This document shows positions 1 to 9,829 of a DNA stretch of 64,000 nt, piece by piece. The notes beneath the pieces are model-generated. The model was not told the DNA's origin. It ran no database searches and saw nothing but the letters and a program-made list of their open reading frames with translations. Numbering within the stretch: position 1 is the first letter of the stretch; each line of letters starts with the position of its first letter. A program made the position numbers and the translations under genes. Source of the stretch: Vicingus serpentipes (GTDB taxonomy: Bacteria > Bacteroidota > Bacteroidia > Flavobacteriales_E > Vicingaceae); the NCBI RefSeq assembly GCF_007993035.1, contig NZ_VOOS01000002.1:434001-498000 (forward strand), in the 5' to 3' direction.

Positions 1-1
1 A

Positions 2-3000
2 GCATTAGTTATAATTATTGGATATATTATTTCAGGAACTTTATTATCTGACATTGACAATGAAACCATTGGAGCCTTAGCTGATACATTCGGAATTAGA
101 GCTTTTAGTATTGATACTAAATACTTTACTCCAATTGAAAAAAATACTGTTTCTGTTAGTTTCTCAGGTTTACTTTTAATGAATAGAATAATATGGTTGG
201 GCTTAGGAACATTAATTCTTTTAGCATCTTATTTTTCATTCTCATTTACAACTAAAAACAAAAAATCTAAAAAACTTAAGGCTTCTGTTAAAACTGACGA
301 AAACACCAATTTAACTTTACCTGAATATAGTTTAAATTATGATTCGGGAGCTGGATTTAAGCAGTTTATCAGTTTCTTTAAGGTTAACTTAACTAGTATT
401 ATTAAGAGTACCACTTTTAAAATATTATTTGTTTTTAGTGCTATTATTCTTATTGCTAATTTATTAAATGGTTTTGAATATTTTGGACTTCAATCTTACC
501 CATTAACTTACAAAATGATGGATTTAATTGATGGTGCCTCAGCTATTTTTGTAATTATAATTTTAGTCTTTTTTAGTGGTGAATTAATATGGAGAGATAG
601 AGCAAGTCATATTAACGAAGTAATTGATGCTACCCCTCATAATTCATTTATTTCATTATTAGCAAAATCAGCATCATTAATTGTTGTTGCTTCAACTATC
701 AACATCTTTTTAATTGTTATTTCAATTTGCTATCAATTAGTTACTGGTTATACCAATCTAGAAATAGGATTATATCTACAAAATTTCATCTACTCCTCAC
801 TTCCAACATACATTACTTGGGGGCTGATTCTGATTTTCATCCAAGTGTTAATCAACAACAAATACATTGGTTATTTTGTTTCTGTTATTGTGCTGTTTTT
901 GTTAGATATTTTATTCTTGATTTTAGATATAGATTCTAACATGCTAAAAATTGGATCAACTCCATCTCTTACCTATTCTGATATAAATGGATTTGGAGCA
1001 GCACTAACCTCTGTTCATTGGTTTAATTTGTACTGGATTTTATTTGGTATTTTATTCTTATTAATTGCTGGCCTTTTATGGGTAAGAGGAACAGCGGGTA
1101 ATTTTAAAAATAGAATTAAATCTATCAAAAAACACATTACTTCTAAATATGCATTAGGACTTACTATTGTAACCATTTTATGGGTTTCAACAGCTGGTTA
1201 TGTTTATTACAATACACAAATACTAAACAAATACAAAACTTCTGACGAACAAGAAGAATTACAAGTTGAGTATGAAAAAACATATAAAAAATACCAAGGA
1301 ATTATTCAACCTCAAATCACTAAAGTAAAATACCATATTGATATTTTCCCAAAGAAAAGAGATGTTTTAGTAAAATCGGTTATTACTATAAAAAACAACT
1401 CAAATTTACCTATTGATAGTTTACATTATACTATAGATGAATCATGGCACACTAAGATTCACATTCGTAATGGAAAGCAAGTATTTAATGATGAAAAATT
1501 TGGTTATCAAATATATAAATTAGATGAAGCTTTACAACCTGGTAAAAGTATGCGTTTGATTATCGAATCGAGTTACATTACAAATGGATTTGAAAACAAT
1601 GTTAGCAATTTAAGTGTTGCTGAAAATGGAACATTCATTAATAATTTTGATGTGCTTCCAAGTTTTGGTTATAACGAAGCTTATGAGATTTCTGATAAAA
1701 ATGATAGAAAAAAATTCGGGTTACCTGAGAAAGAAAGAATGCCAGAATTAGAAGAAAATTGCACTACTAATTGTATGTCTAATTACTTAACTAATGGCTC
1801 GGCTGATTGGGTTGAAGTTGAAACATTTATATCAACAAGTGATGATCAAATAGCTATTGCTCCAGGAACACTAGCTAAAGAATGGAAAGAAGGTTCAAGA
1901 AATCATTATCATTATAAAGTTGATCATCCTTCTCAAAACTTCTATGCTTTTATGTCGGGTAGATTTGAAGTAGCTCGTAAAAAATGGAATGGCATTGACA
2001 TAGAAGTTTATTATGATAAAAAACATCCTTACAATGTTGAAATGATGCAAAATGCAGTTCAAAACTCATTGGATTATTACATAACAAACTTTGGCCCTTA
2101 TTATCATAAACAAGCTCGTATTATTGAGTTCCCAAGATATGCTAGTTTTGCTCAAGCATTCCCAGGAACCATGCCTTATTCTGAATCTATTGGGTTTATT
2201 ATAGATTTAACGGATGAAGATGAAAATAATGTAGTTGATGCTGTAATTGCTCATGAAATGGCTCATCAATGGTGGGCTCATCAAGTGGTTGGTTCTAAAA
2301 TGCAAGGAGCGACTATGTTTTCTGAAAGTTTTGCTGAATATTCTTCGTTAATGGTGATGAAAAAGTCAACCAAAGACGATATTAAAATGAAAAACTTCTT
2401 AAAATATGATTTAAACAGATATTTAAGAGGAAGAAGCAGTGAGGTTGATAAAGAATTACCTCTTTACAAAGTAGAGAATCAAACTCATATTCATTACGGA
2501 AAAGGTAGTGTTATTCTTTATGCGCTTCAAGATTACATTGGAGAAGATAAGGTTAACAATGCTATGAGAAGCTTTTTAGAGGAATATCGTTACAGAAACC
2601 CTCCCTACCCTACTTCACTAGATTTTTTAAGGCATCTAGAACCTCAAGTTCCAGACTCTTTAAATTATTTAATTAACGATTGGTTTAAAGAAATTACCTT
2701 GTACGACTTTAGATTGATGGAAGCTAATTACACTAAACTTAGCAATAATAAATATGAAGTTACACTTGATATTGAAGCTAAAAAATTAAAAGCTGATACG
2801 ATTGGTAATGAAATTGAACTTCCTCTTAATGAATGGGTTGATGTTGGTTTTTATAGTGCTTACGATGACGAGGAAAATGCTACTTTGATGTATCAAGAAA
2901 GAATGAAGTTTGATAAAGAAAAAATGAACTTAACATTTACACTTGATAGTTTACCTGTGAAGGCAGCAATTGACCCACGAAGATTGTTGATAGAACGAGT

Positions 3001-3040
3001 TTATAAAGACAATTTAAAATCACTTGCTGAGAAAAATTAA
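2..3040 (+). CDS. ABC-2-type permease / M1 aminopeptidase fusion (5' end outside window)
   Basis: Membrane protein that fuses an ABC-2-like permease region to a zinc M1 metallopeptidase. The ATG at 179 is internal: the same frame is open back to position 2 and encodes a hydrophobic, permease-like stretch (ALVIIIGYIISGTLL), so the gene starts before the window. About seven hydrophobic segments lie before nt 1220; the rest is soluble. The peptidase motif is HEMAH (His codon at 2252) followed by the Glu of SESFAEY; the Glu comes 19 residues after the second His, one more than the usual 18 of M1 enzymes. Such permease/M1 fusions are common in Bacteroidota, normally next to an ABC ATPase gene, which would lie upstream here. 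The substrate is unknown. Family call is firm, role is inferred. Confidence 0.88.
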   Translation, partial: ALVIIIGYIISGTLLSDIDNETIGALADTFGIRAFSIDTKYFTPIEKNTVSVSFSGLLLMNRIIWLGLGTLILLASYFSFSFTTKNKKSKKLKASVKTDENTNLTLPEYSLNYDSGAGFKQFISFFKVNLTSIIKSTTFKILFVFSAIILIANLLNGFEYFGLQSYPLTYKMMDLIDGASAIFVIIILVFFSGELIWRDRASHINEVIDATPHNSFISLLAKSASLIVVASTINIFLIVISICYQLVTGYTNLEIGLYLQNFIYSSLPTYITWGLILIFIQVLINNKYIGYFVSVIVLFLLDILFLILDIDSNMLKIGSTPSLTYSDINGFGAALTSVHWFNLYWILFGILFLLIAGLLWVRGTAGNFKNRIKSIKKHITSKYALGLTIVTILWVSTAGYVYYNTQILNKYKTSDEQEELQVEYEKTYKKYQGIIQPQITKVKYHIDIFPKKRDVLVKSVITIKNNSNLPIDSLHYTIDESWHTKIHIRNGKQVFNDEKFGYQIYKLDEALQPGKSMRLIIESSYITNGFENNVSNLSVAENGTFINNFDVLPSFGYNEAYEISDKNDRKKFGLPEKERMPELEENCTTNCMSNYLTNGSADWVEVETFISTSDDQIAIAPGTLAKEWKEGSRNHYHYKVDHPSQNFYAFMSGRFEVARKKWNGIDIEVYYDKKHPYNVEMMQNAVQNSLDYYITNFGPYYHKQARIIEFPRYASFAQAFPGTMPYSESIGFIIDLTDEDENNVVDAVIAHEMAHQWWAHQVVGSKMQGATMFSESFAEYSSLMVMKKSTKDDIKMKNFLKYDLNRYLRGRSSEVDKELPLYKVENQTHIHYGKGSVILYALQDYIGEDKVNNAMRSFLEEYRYRNPPYPTSLDFLRHLEPQVPDSLNYLINDWFKEITLYDFRLMEANYTKLSNNKYEVTLDIEAKKLKADTIGNEIELPLNEWVDVGFYSAYDDEENATLMYQERMKFDKEKMNLTFTLDSLPVKAAIDPRRLLIERVYKDNLKSLAEKN

Positions 3041-3057
3041 TATTAGTTAATATAAAA

Positions 3058-3088
3058 TTTGCTATGCAAGCATAATAATATATTTTTG
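3058..3088 (+). promoter_or_regulatory. Bacteroidota-type promoter for the 3103 gene
   Basis: TTTG at 3058-3061, exactly 19 bp, then TATTTTTG at 3081-3088: a complete match to the Bacteroidota -33/-7 consensus TTTG-N19-TAnnTTTG. The expected transcription start is about 7 bp downstream, leaving a leader of some 8 nt before the ATG at 3103. Confidence 0.72.
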
Positions 3089-3102
3089 CCGAAAATATAT
3101 TT

Positions 3103-3939
3103 ATGAGCAACATAGCACTAATTACATTCTTCTTAACATTTTTTTTGTGGTGGAGTTTAATATTATTATTTGAACGCTATATGGGTATGCAACCCCTAAT
3201 AGCAAAAAATGATGCCTTTAATGAGCTGGATGATAAAAATAATACCGAACTAATCTATAGAAAAAGCTCAAAATCACTAGATAAAAATGGCGAATTCCGT
3301 ATAATTTTAAAACCATCATTATACTTTGCTAAAGCTATTGCATTTTTTATGTTATTTATGATAGGCCTCTATCCTTTTATTGATGGCAACCCATCAGAAT
3401 ACGTTCGGTTATTTTTTAAATTTGATGAGTCAGTAATAAAGTTACCTTTTGTACAAATAGCTTCTGCCACAATTCTCTCTTGGTATTTATTTGAAATTAT
3501 TGCGCTTATGCAATATTATAAAATTCAATGGTCAACAGTAATTCATCATTGGCTTACTGCTTTTGCTGCTATTATTGTATTGTTAGGCGTATTTACCCCT
3601 GCTGCTATATTATATGGAATTATTATGGTTGCATTAAGCTTTCCTCTTCCTCTACTACAAGCATCAAGGTTATTTATTGGGTTTAAACACCCCGTTTTTA
3701 TTAAAAAGGCACATATAGTTTTAAGTAACTATTACAAAATTTTATTGATTATTTGCATTGGATTACAATTATTGATGCTTATTCATGGTATTACAACTGG
3801 AGCTTATAGTAATTTATATATAGCTACAATTATATTTTGTATTTGTGGTTGGTGTTATGATGACTTGCAAGTTGTTAAATCTCTAAAACATGGTGCTAAA
3901 AGAAAATATGCTCAATTGGATCTTCAAAAACTTAAATAA
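3103..3939 (+). CDS. Multi-pass membrane protein, possibly TLC-fold-like
   Basis: A 278-residue integral membrane protein with about seven hydrophobic segments (starting at residues ~3, 75, 118, 150, 172, 212 and 232) and a charged loop at ~30-65. No signal peptide beyond the first membrane segment. The stretch around residues 130-165 (FEIIALMQYYKIQWSTVIHH, then a hydrophobic helix) resembles the HH-containing core of TLC-domain proteins, but the similarity is only by eye. It has its own consensus promoter and stands alone between the M1 fusion gene and ndk. Function unknown; TLC membership would be the first hypothesis to test by profile search. Confidence 0.7.
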   Translation: MSNIALITFFLTFFLWWSLILLFERYMGMQPLIAKNDAFNELDDKNNTELIYRKSSKSLDKNGEFRIILKPSLYFAKAIAFFMLFMIGLYPFIDGNPSEYVRLFFKFDESVIKLPFVQIASATILSWYLFEIIALMQYYKIQWSTVIHHWLTAFAAIIVLLGVFTPAAILYGIIMVALSFPLPLLQASRLFIGFKHPVFIKKAHIVLSNYYKILLIICIGLQLLMLIHGITTGAYSNLYIATIIFCICGWCYDDLQVVKSLKHGAKRKYAQLDLQKLK

Positions 3940-3981
3940 CTTACAAGCTTTTTTTATGGTAATTATAAATCATAAAAAATA

Positions 3982-4014
3982 CTTGTTTTAAGCGATCAAA
4001 ATTGCATAATTTCG
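3982..4014 (+). promoter_or_regulatory. Probable promoter of ndk
   Basis: CTTG at 3982-3985 and TAATTTCG at 4007-4014 (one mismatch to TAnnTTTG), spaced 21 bp. It predicts a leader of about 35 nt before ndk. Weaker than the other promoters listed. Confidence 0.35.
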
Positions 4015-4055
4015 CAACCTAAATTATTTTGAATAAACATTAAAAAATATATCAA

Positions 4056-4478
4056 ATGGCTGGGAACAGAACTTTTACAATGATTAAACCAGATGCAGTT
4101 GAAAAAAACTACATCGGTGGAATTTTAAAAATGATTAACGATGCAGGATTTAAAATCGTTGCAATGAAATACACTCAACTTTCAAAAGAGAAAGCTGGTG
4201 CATTTTACGAAGTACACAAAGAAAGACCTTTTTATGGTGAATTAGTTGAATATATGTCTTCAGGACCTATCGTTGCTGCTATTTTAGAAAAAGATAATGC
4301 TGTTGAAGATTTTAGAACATTAATTGGTGCTACAAATCCTGCTGAAGCTGCAGAAGGTACAATTAGAAAAATATATGCTGAATCTATTGCTGCAAATGCA
4401 GTTCATGGTTCTGATAGCGATGAAAACGCTAAAATAGAAGGTAACTTCCATTTTACTGCTGAAGAAATTATCGGATAA
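4056..4478 (+). CDS. ndk: Nucleoside-diphosphate kinase
   Basis: Cytoplasmic enzyme that transfers the gamma phosphate of ATP to NDPs through a phospho-histidine, balancing NTP and dNTP pools. The 140 residues are the normal length. The N-terminal [10 protein letters not shown] block and the active-site NAVHGSDS block are intact, with catalytic His at residue 117. The ATG at 4056 gives the usual N-terminus. It is monocistronic: a candidate promoter lies 40 bp upstream and a strong intrinsic terminator begins 22 bp after the stop. Confidence 0.97.
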   Translation: MAGNRTFTMIKPDAVEKNYIGGILKMINDAGFKIVAMKYTQLSKEKAGAFYEVHKERPFYGELVEYMSSGPIVAAILEKDNAVEDFRTLIGATNPAEAAEGTIRKIYAESIAANAVHGSDSDENAKIEGNFHFTAEEIIG

Positions 4479-4496
4479 TTTAACACTCTATCTAAA

Positions 4497-4529
4497 AAAA
4501 AGCCCCAACTAATGTTGGGGCTTTTTTTT
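4497..4529 (+). terminator. Intrinsic terminator after ndk
   Basis: Perfect 9-bp stem AGCCCCAAC / GTTGGGGCT (4501-4509 and 4514-4522) with a TAAT loop, flanked by A-runs and T-runs, so it can work on both strands. A TATTTTTG box (4533-4540) for the next gene starts directly after it. Confidence 0.92.
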
Positions 4530-4557
4530 ATTTATTTTTGTAAATAAAAATGATTTA

Positions 4558-5226
4558 ATGAAGTTAACTTACATCATTTTCTTTATTCTTTTTTCTAATT
4601 TTCTTGTTGCTCAAGACAAAAGTAATTGGAGCATCGAAGCTCATGGTGGGTTTCCTATAAACATTCCTTTACCTCTTAATATAAAGCAAGCTGGACACCC
4701 TGACATTAATTTTTCTGCTCATTTTAACTCAGAACCTTTTGTTCCTCCTATTTTTTGGGTGTACCGATTAAGTAAATGGAAAAACGATAAAGCATGGGAA
4801 ATTGAAATGATTCATCAAAAATTATATTTAGAAAATACTACTCCCGAAATAGAGTATTTCAGTATTACTCACGGTTATAATATCATAACTTTTAACCGGG
4901 CTGTTAAGTTTAACTTATTTAAAGAAAATCAATTTATTTATCGTGTTGGAGCTGGAATTGTTTTAGCTCATGCAGAAAATAAAATAAGAGGAAAAGAATT
5001 AGACCAAAAACAATCTTTTTTTAACCAAGGATACTATATTGGAGGCCCTGTTTTAAACATTGCTCTAGCCAAGCAATTTAAAATTTCTTCAAGATTTTAT
5101 TTTAATGCCGAAATTAAAAATAACACTTCATTTGCTAAAGTACCTGTAGTTGATGGTCATGCTTTAGTTTGGCACTCTGCATTTGAACTAATTGGAGGTT
5201 TAGGTATATACATCATAAAACCTTAA
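4558..5226 (+). CDS. Secreted/outer-membrane protein of unknown function
   Basis: A 222-residue protein with a classic signal peptide (residues 1-18, cleavage after LVAQ). The mature part alternates polar and aromatic residues and ends in a Gly/aromatic-rich strand-like tail (LIGGLGIYIIKP), consistent with a small outer-membrane beta-barrel, though no family is recognised. A TATTTTTG box at 4533-4540, inside the tail of the ndk terminator, is a plausible -7 element. The -33 element is poor. It is flanked by ndk and a prolyl oligopeptidase gene with no sign of an operon. Function not known. Confidence 0.72.
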   Translation: MKLTYIIFFILFSNFLVAQDKSNWSIEAHGGFPINIPLPLNIKQAGHPDINFSAHFNSEPFVPPIFWVYRLSKWKNDKAWEIEMIHQKLYLENTTPEIEYFSITHGYNIITFNRAVKFNLFKENQFIYRVGAGIVLAHAENKIRGKELDQKQSFFNQGYYIGGPVLNIALAKQFKISSRFYFNAEIKNNTSFAKVPVVDGHALVWHSAFELIGGLGIYIIKP

Positions 5227-5325
5227 ATGCGTTTGTTGATATTTTATTAAAACCTCATTCTCTCAAAATTAATTGCTACTAATTTATAAAGTAATTTAGT
5301 CAGTATATTTTCAAAAAGAAACACT

Positions 5326-7452
5326 ATGAGAGAACTAATAATTATCGGTGCCATAACCTCTATTTTTTTCACCGCTTGTGTAGATAAAAATGAAACTGAA
5401 AAAACAACTTTTAACTATCCCGAAACTTATAGAGATTCTTCAATTATAGATGATTATCACGGACAGAAAATAACTGATTATTACCGATGGTTAGAAAATG
5501 AGAATTCTGATTCTACTAAAAATTGGGTTATAGCTCAAAACAAATTAACTTTTGACTACATCAATAAGATACCATCTCGTCAAAAATTATATGATGATTT
5601 AAAAGGCATGTGGAATTTCGAAAGTATTTCTACTCCTTCAAAACATGGTGATTATTATGTTTACTCCAAAAACGATGGCATTCAAAACCAAAGTGTTTTT
5701 TATATCAAAAAAGGAATGGATGGAGCTGAAGAAATTTTGTTAGACCCAAATACTTTATCAGAAGATGGCACTGTGTCTGTTTCTACTTTTTCAATTTCAA
5801 ACGATAACAAATACTTGGCTTATGGTCTATCTGTTGCAGGTTCTGACTGGAAAGATTTTAAAGTAATGAATTTAGAAACTAAAGAAATGCAACCTGACTT
5901 TATTACTTGGGTTAAATTTTCTGGTATTTCTTGGTATGAAAATGGCTTCTTTTACAGTGGCTACACTCCTCAAAAAGATGAAAATAAACTAACTCAGAAA
6001 AATGAATTTGCTAAAGTTTTTTACCACAAATTAGGCACTGACCAATCTGAAGACAAAATCATTTTTGAAGACAAAGAACACCCTTTAAGGGGATTTTATG
6101 CTTCTGTTACTGAAGATGAAAAATACATTTCAATAGCTGCTAATGAAGGGACAAGTGGAAACATGCTCTACATAAGAGACTTAACTAAACCAGATAGTGA
6201 GTTTATTCAAGTAACTAACAATTTTGAAAATGATACTTGGCTAGTTGATAATTTTGGAGATAAACTATTGTTATTTACTAATATCGATGCTCCAAACAAT
6301 AGAGTTATTCAAATTACATTAGATAATGTTTCTAAAGAAAATTGGGCTGATTTTATTCCAGAAAAAGAAACTAAACTAGAAAGTATTTCTGTTGCTGGTA
6401 ATAGAATTTTTACAACCTACTTACAAGATGTTAGTTCAAAAATTGAAATATTAAATATCGATGGAACATACCATTCTGATTTAAAACTACCCGGAAAAGG
6501 AATTTGTAATGGTGTATATGGTAAAAAAGAAGAAAACACAGCTTTCTATTCATACTCATCTTATTTAAACCCTAGTACTAGCTACGAATTAAATGTTGAA
6601 ACTCTTAAAGCTAAAGAATATTTTAAACCTGAAATAGATTTCAAATCAGAAGATTATATTTCTAAGCAAGTATTTTATACTAGTGCTGATGGAGAAAAAA
6701 TACCTATGTTTATTAACTATCATAAAGACACTAAATTAGACGGAAACGCTCCATGCTTACTATATGCTTACGGAGGGTTTAATATCAGCGTTAAGCCAAG
6801 TTTTAGTGTTATAAATGCTGTTTTTATGAAAAATGGAGGCATTTACGCTGTTGCAAACATTAGAGGTGGAAGTGAATATGGAGAGAAATGGCATAAAGCC
6901 GGAATGCTTAATAACAAACAAAATGTGTTTAATGATTTTATTGCTGCAGCGGAATATTTAAAAGAAATCAAATACACTAGCACTGAAAAACTTGCTTTAC
7001 ACGGAAGATCAAATGGTGGTTTGTTAATGGGGGCAGTTATGACTCAACGACCTGATTTAGCTTCAGTTGTATTACCTGGAGTTGGTGTTTTAGATATGCT
7101 TCGTTACCACAAATTTACAATTGGCTGGGCTTGGGCTGTAGAATATGGAAGTAGCGACAATAAAGAACAATTTGATAATTTAATAAAATACTCCCCTTTA
7201 CACAATATTAAAGAAACAAGTTATCCTGCTACTTTAGTTCTAACTGGAGATCATGATGATAGAGTTGTTCCTGCTCATTCATTTAAATTTATATCTGAAT
7301 TGCAACACCAACAAAAAGGAGATAAACCTGTAATGGTTAGAATTGATGTAAATGCAGGTCATGGAGCTGGAAAACCTAAAGAAAAATCGATAGGTGAATG
7401 GGCAGATATTTGGGCATTTACTTTTCATAATTTAAATCATCCTCTTAAGTAA
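5326..7452 (+). CDS. Prolyl oligopeptidase (S9A), lipoprotein
   Basis: Serine peptidase that cleaves short peptides after proline. A lipoprotein signal (FFTAC, Cys at residue 18) places it at the cell envelope, probably the periplasmic side. Residues ~25-430 form the beta-propeller region and ~435-705 the alpha/beta-hydrolase. The catalytic triad is visible: Ser562 in GRSNGG, Asp in GDHDDRV (residues ~642-646) and His679 in AGHGAG. Total length 708 fits the family (about 700). The gene is 100 bp downstream of its neighbour and 33 bp upstream of the methyltransferase gene, so it could be read with the latter. Confidence 0.95.
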   Translation: MRELIIIGAITSIFFTACVDKNETEKTTFNYPETYRDSSIIDDYHGQKITDYYRWLENENSDSTKNWVIAQNKLTFDYINKIPSRQKLYDDLKGMWNFESISTPSKHGDYYVYSKNDGIQNQSVFYIKKGMDGAEEILLDPNTLSEDGTVSVSTFSISNDNKYLAYGLSVAGSDWKDFKVMNLETKEMQPDFITWVKFSGISWYENGFFYSGYTPQKDENKLTQKNEFAKVFYHKLGTDQSEDKIIFEDKEHPLRGFYASVTEDEKYISIAANEGTSGNMLYIRDLTKPDSEFIQVTNNFENDTWLVDNFGDKLLLFTNIDAPNNRVIQITLDNVSKENWADFIPEKETKLESISVAGNRIFTTYLQDVSSKIEILNIDGTYHSDLKLPGKGICNGVYGKKEENTAFYSYSSYLNPSTSYELNVETLKAKEYFKPEIDFKSEDYISKQVFYTSADGEKIPMFINYHKDTKLDGNAPCLLYAYGGFNISVKPSFSVINAVFMKNGGIYAVANIRGGSEYGEKWHKAGMLNNKQNVFNDFIAAAEYLKEIKYTSTEKLALHGRSNGGLLMGAVMTQRPDLASVVLPGVGVLDMLRYHKFTIGWAWAVEYGSSDNKEQFDNLIKYSPLHNIKETSYPATLVLTGDHDDRVVPAHSFKFISELQHQQKGDKPVMVRIDVNAGHGAGKPKEKSIGEWADIWAFTFHNLNHPLK

Positions 7453-7485
7453 TAAAATCGTCAAGTATTTTCTTTCCTTTGCAAA

Positions 7486-8679
7486 ATGGAATTAAAATCG
7501 ATTGTACTAAATAGAGATAAAGATAAATCGCTTGAACGAAAACACCCTTGGGTTTTTTCTGGAGCTATAAACAAAATAATAAGCGATACAGGTGAAGCTC
7601 CAAAAGAGGGAGAACTTGTTGAAGTTGTTAATGCTAAAAATAAATTTTTAGCATTAGGTTATTTTAGTGATGCTACAATTGCTGTTCGTGTAATTTCTTT
7701 TGAGAAAACAGTTATCAACCAAAATTTTTGGACAAAAAAAGTACAATCAGCTTTTAATGTTAGAGAAAGTTTAGGGTTAACCGAAAACCCAACAACCAAC
7801 ATGTATCGCTTAATGCATGCTGAAGGTGATGGAGTTCCTGGATTAATTATAGATTTTTACAATGGTACTGCTGTCATCCAAGCCCATACCCTAAGCATTT
7901 ATAACAACATCAGTTTTATAGTCGAAGCCTTAAAAAAGGTTTATGGTGAAAAACTTATTGCCATTTATAACAAAAGTGCCGAAAGTTTGGCAAAACAAAC
8001 CGATTTAAAAGTTGAAAATGAATACGTTTACCAAAATGGAGAAGTTAATTTAATTGGTACCGAATATGATTGTGACTTCAATTTAGATTGGATTAACGGT
8101 CAAAAAACAGGCTTCTTTTTAGATCAAAGAGAAAATAGAAAATTAATTGGTGAATTCTCAAATAAGAAGAAAGTATTAAATACTTTTTGTTACTCTGGTG
8201 GATTCTCTATTTCTGCTTTAAAAGCAGGAGCAAAAGAAGTTCATTCTGTTGATAGTTCTCAAAAAGCAATCGACTTAACAGATGCCAATGTTAAATTAAA
8301 TAAACTAAAAAAACATAAATCTTTTACTTCTGACACTTTAGATTATTTAAAAGACAACACCATTGATTATGATGTTATTATTCTTGACCCACCAGCTTAT
8401 GCTAAAAACCAAAAGGCTAAACATAATGCTGTTCAAGGATATAAACGATTAAATGCAATGGCATTAAAACAAATAAAACCAGGTGGTATATTATTTACTT
8501 TTTCTTGCTCACAAGCGGTAAATAGAAAATTATTTTACGACACCATTACAGCTGCTGCTATTGAAGTTGGAAGAAATATTAGAGTTTTACATCACTTATC
8601 TCAACCAGCTGATCATCCAGTAAATATTTATCACCCTGAAGGGGAATACCTAAAAGGCTTAGTGCTTTATGTGGAATAA
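7486..8679 (+). CDS. PUA-domain class I rRNA (cytosine-5) methyltransferase, RlmI-like
   Basis: SAM-dependent methyltransferase of the RlmI type, which in E. coli makes m5C1962 of 23S rRNA. N-terminal PUA domain (residues ~1-80, with KSLERKHPWVFSGAI), middle domain, then the Rossmann methyltransferase with NTFCYSGGFSISALKAGA as the SAM motif (~225-243) and LDPPAYAKN as motif IV (~303). Length 397 matches RlmI (396). The exact target nucleotide is inferred from family membership only. It sits close behind the prolyl oligopeptidase gene. Confidence 0.9.
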   Translation: MELKSIVLNRDKDKSLERKHPWVFSGAINKIISDTGEAPKEGELVEVVNAKNKFLALGYFSDATIAVRVISFEKTVINQNFWTKKVQSAFNVRESLGLTENPTTNMYRLMHAEGDGVPGLIIDFYNGTAVIQAHTLSIYNNISFIVEALKKVYGEKLIAIYNKSAESLAKQTDLKVENEYVYQNGEVNLIGTEYDCDFNLDWINGQKTGFFLDQRENRKLIGEFSNKKKVLNTFCYSGGFSISALKAGAKEVHSVDSSQKAIDLTDANVKLNKLKKHKSFTSDTLDYLKDNTIDYDVIILDPPAYAKNQKAKHNAVQGYKRLNAMALKQIKPGGILFTFSCSQAVNRKLFYDTITAAAIEVGRNIRVLHHLSQPADHPVNIYHPEGEYLKGLVLYVE

Positions 8680-8692
8680 CTGACGTTTATCA

Positions 8693-8723
8693 AGTTATTA
8701 AACAAAAATGAGGAGTACTTTTG
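8693..8723 (+). promoter_or_regulatory. Promoter of the HlyD/ABC export operon
   Basis: TACTTTTG at 8716-8723 is a full match to the -7 consensus TAnnTTTG, 21 bp before the ATG at 8744. The -33 region (AGTT/GTTA near 8693-8697) is weak. Confidence 0.45.
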
Positions 8724-8743
8724 AGTGAGATTAAAACCTGAAA

Positions 8744-9829
8744 ATGAAAAAGCTACTTTACCTCTTCCCTATTTTACTATTATTTAGTTGTAGCGAAGAA
8801 GAAAATCAATCTACTCAACCTCAAGTACAAAATTTAACTGAATCAGTTTATTCGTCAGTTACCATTCAACCTGACAGTATGTATCAGGCATTTGCTGCTG
8901 TAACTGGTATACTAGACAATATTTTGGTTGAAGAAGGTGATTTAGTAACTATAGGACAACCTATTTTACAAATAATAAACGCGAACCCTAAATTAAATTC
9001 TGAGAATGCTCGATTAGCCATGCAAATTGCTAAAAACAATTACAATGGTAAAAATCCAATTTTAAATGATTTAAAAAATGAATTAGAACTAGCCAAGCTA
9101 AAACTACAAAACGATTCTGTAAACTTTTTGAGACAACAAAACCTTTGGAGGGAAAAAATTGGTTCTGAAGCTGAATATGATACTCGTAAACTTCAGTTTG
9201 AAACAGCCAAACAAACTGTAAATACTTTAAAAAACAAATACAAAAGAACAACTACAGAGCTTGAGCAAAAATTAGAACAAGCTGCAAATAATTACGAAGC
9301 ATCATTAACTCAAACGAAAGATTTTACGATAAAAAGTAAAATTAATGGTCGTATCTACTCTATTTTTAAAAACCAAGGTGAACTTATATCTATTCAACAA
9401 CCCGTTGCCATGATTGGTAGCGCTTCAAAATTTATTGCCGAATTATTAGTTGATGAAGTTGATATAGCAAGAATTGAACTTAGTCAAAAAGTAATTATTA
9501 CACTTGATGCTTATGGAAAGGAAGTTTTTGAAGCAACTGTAAAAAAAATATACCCTCAAAAAAACGAACGCTCTCAAACTTTTAAAATTGAAGCTGAATT
9601 TACTAATGAACCTCCTAAATTATACCCAGGGCTTTCAGGTGAAGCAAACATTATAATAGCAGAAAAAGTTAATGTCTTAACTATTCCAAAAACCTATTTA
9701 ATCGATAACAATAATGTTAAAACTGATGATGGAATAATCGAAATTAAAACAGGATTAGAAAGTTTAGACAAAATTGAAGTTATATCTGGTATAGATAAAA
9801 ATACTACCATTAATTTACCAGAAGAATAA
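8744..9829 (+). CDS. HlyD-family periplasmic adaptor lipoprotein
   Basis: Membrane-fusion (adaptor) subunit of an ABC export system. Lipoprotein signal LLLFSC (Cys at residue 16). A split biotinyl-lipoyl domain is visible (GILDNILVEEGDLVTIGQPIL at the front, INGRIYSIFKNQGELISIQQPV after the helical hairpin), with a coiled-coil hairpin at ~85-185, then a beta-barrel domain and a membrane-proximal domain. Its last base overlaps the ATG of the permease gene (TAATG), so adaptor, permease and ATPase are one transcriptional unit. The cargo is not evident. Confidence 0.92.
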   Translation: MKKLLYLFPILLLFSCSEEENQSTQPQVQNLTESVYSSVTIQPDSMYQAFAAVTGILDNILVEEGDLVTIGQPILQIINANPKLNSENARLAMQIAKNNYNGKNPILNDLKNELELAKLKLQNDSVNFLRQQNLWREKIGSEAEYDTRKLQFETAKQTVNTLKNKYKRTTTELEQKLEQAANNYEASLTQTKDFTIKSKINGRIYSIFKNQGELISIQQPVAMIGSASKFIAELLVDEVDIARIELSQKVIITLDAYGKEVFEATVKKIYPQKNERSQTFKIEAEFTNEPPKLYPGLSGEANIIIAEKVNVLTIPKTYLIDNNNVKTDDGIIEIKTGLESLDKIEVISGIDKNTTINLPEE

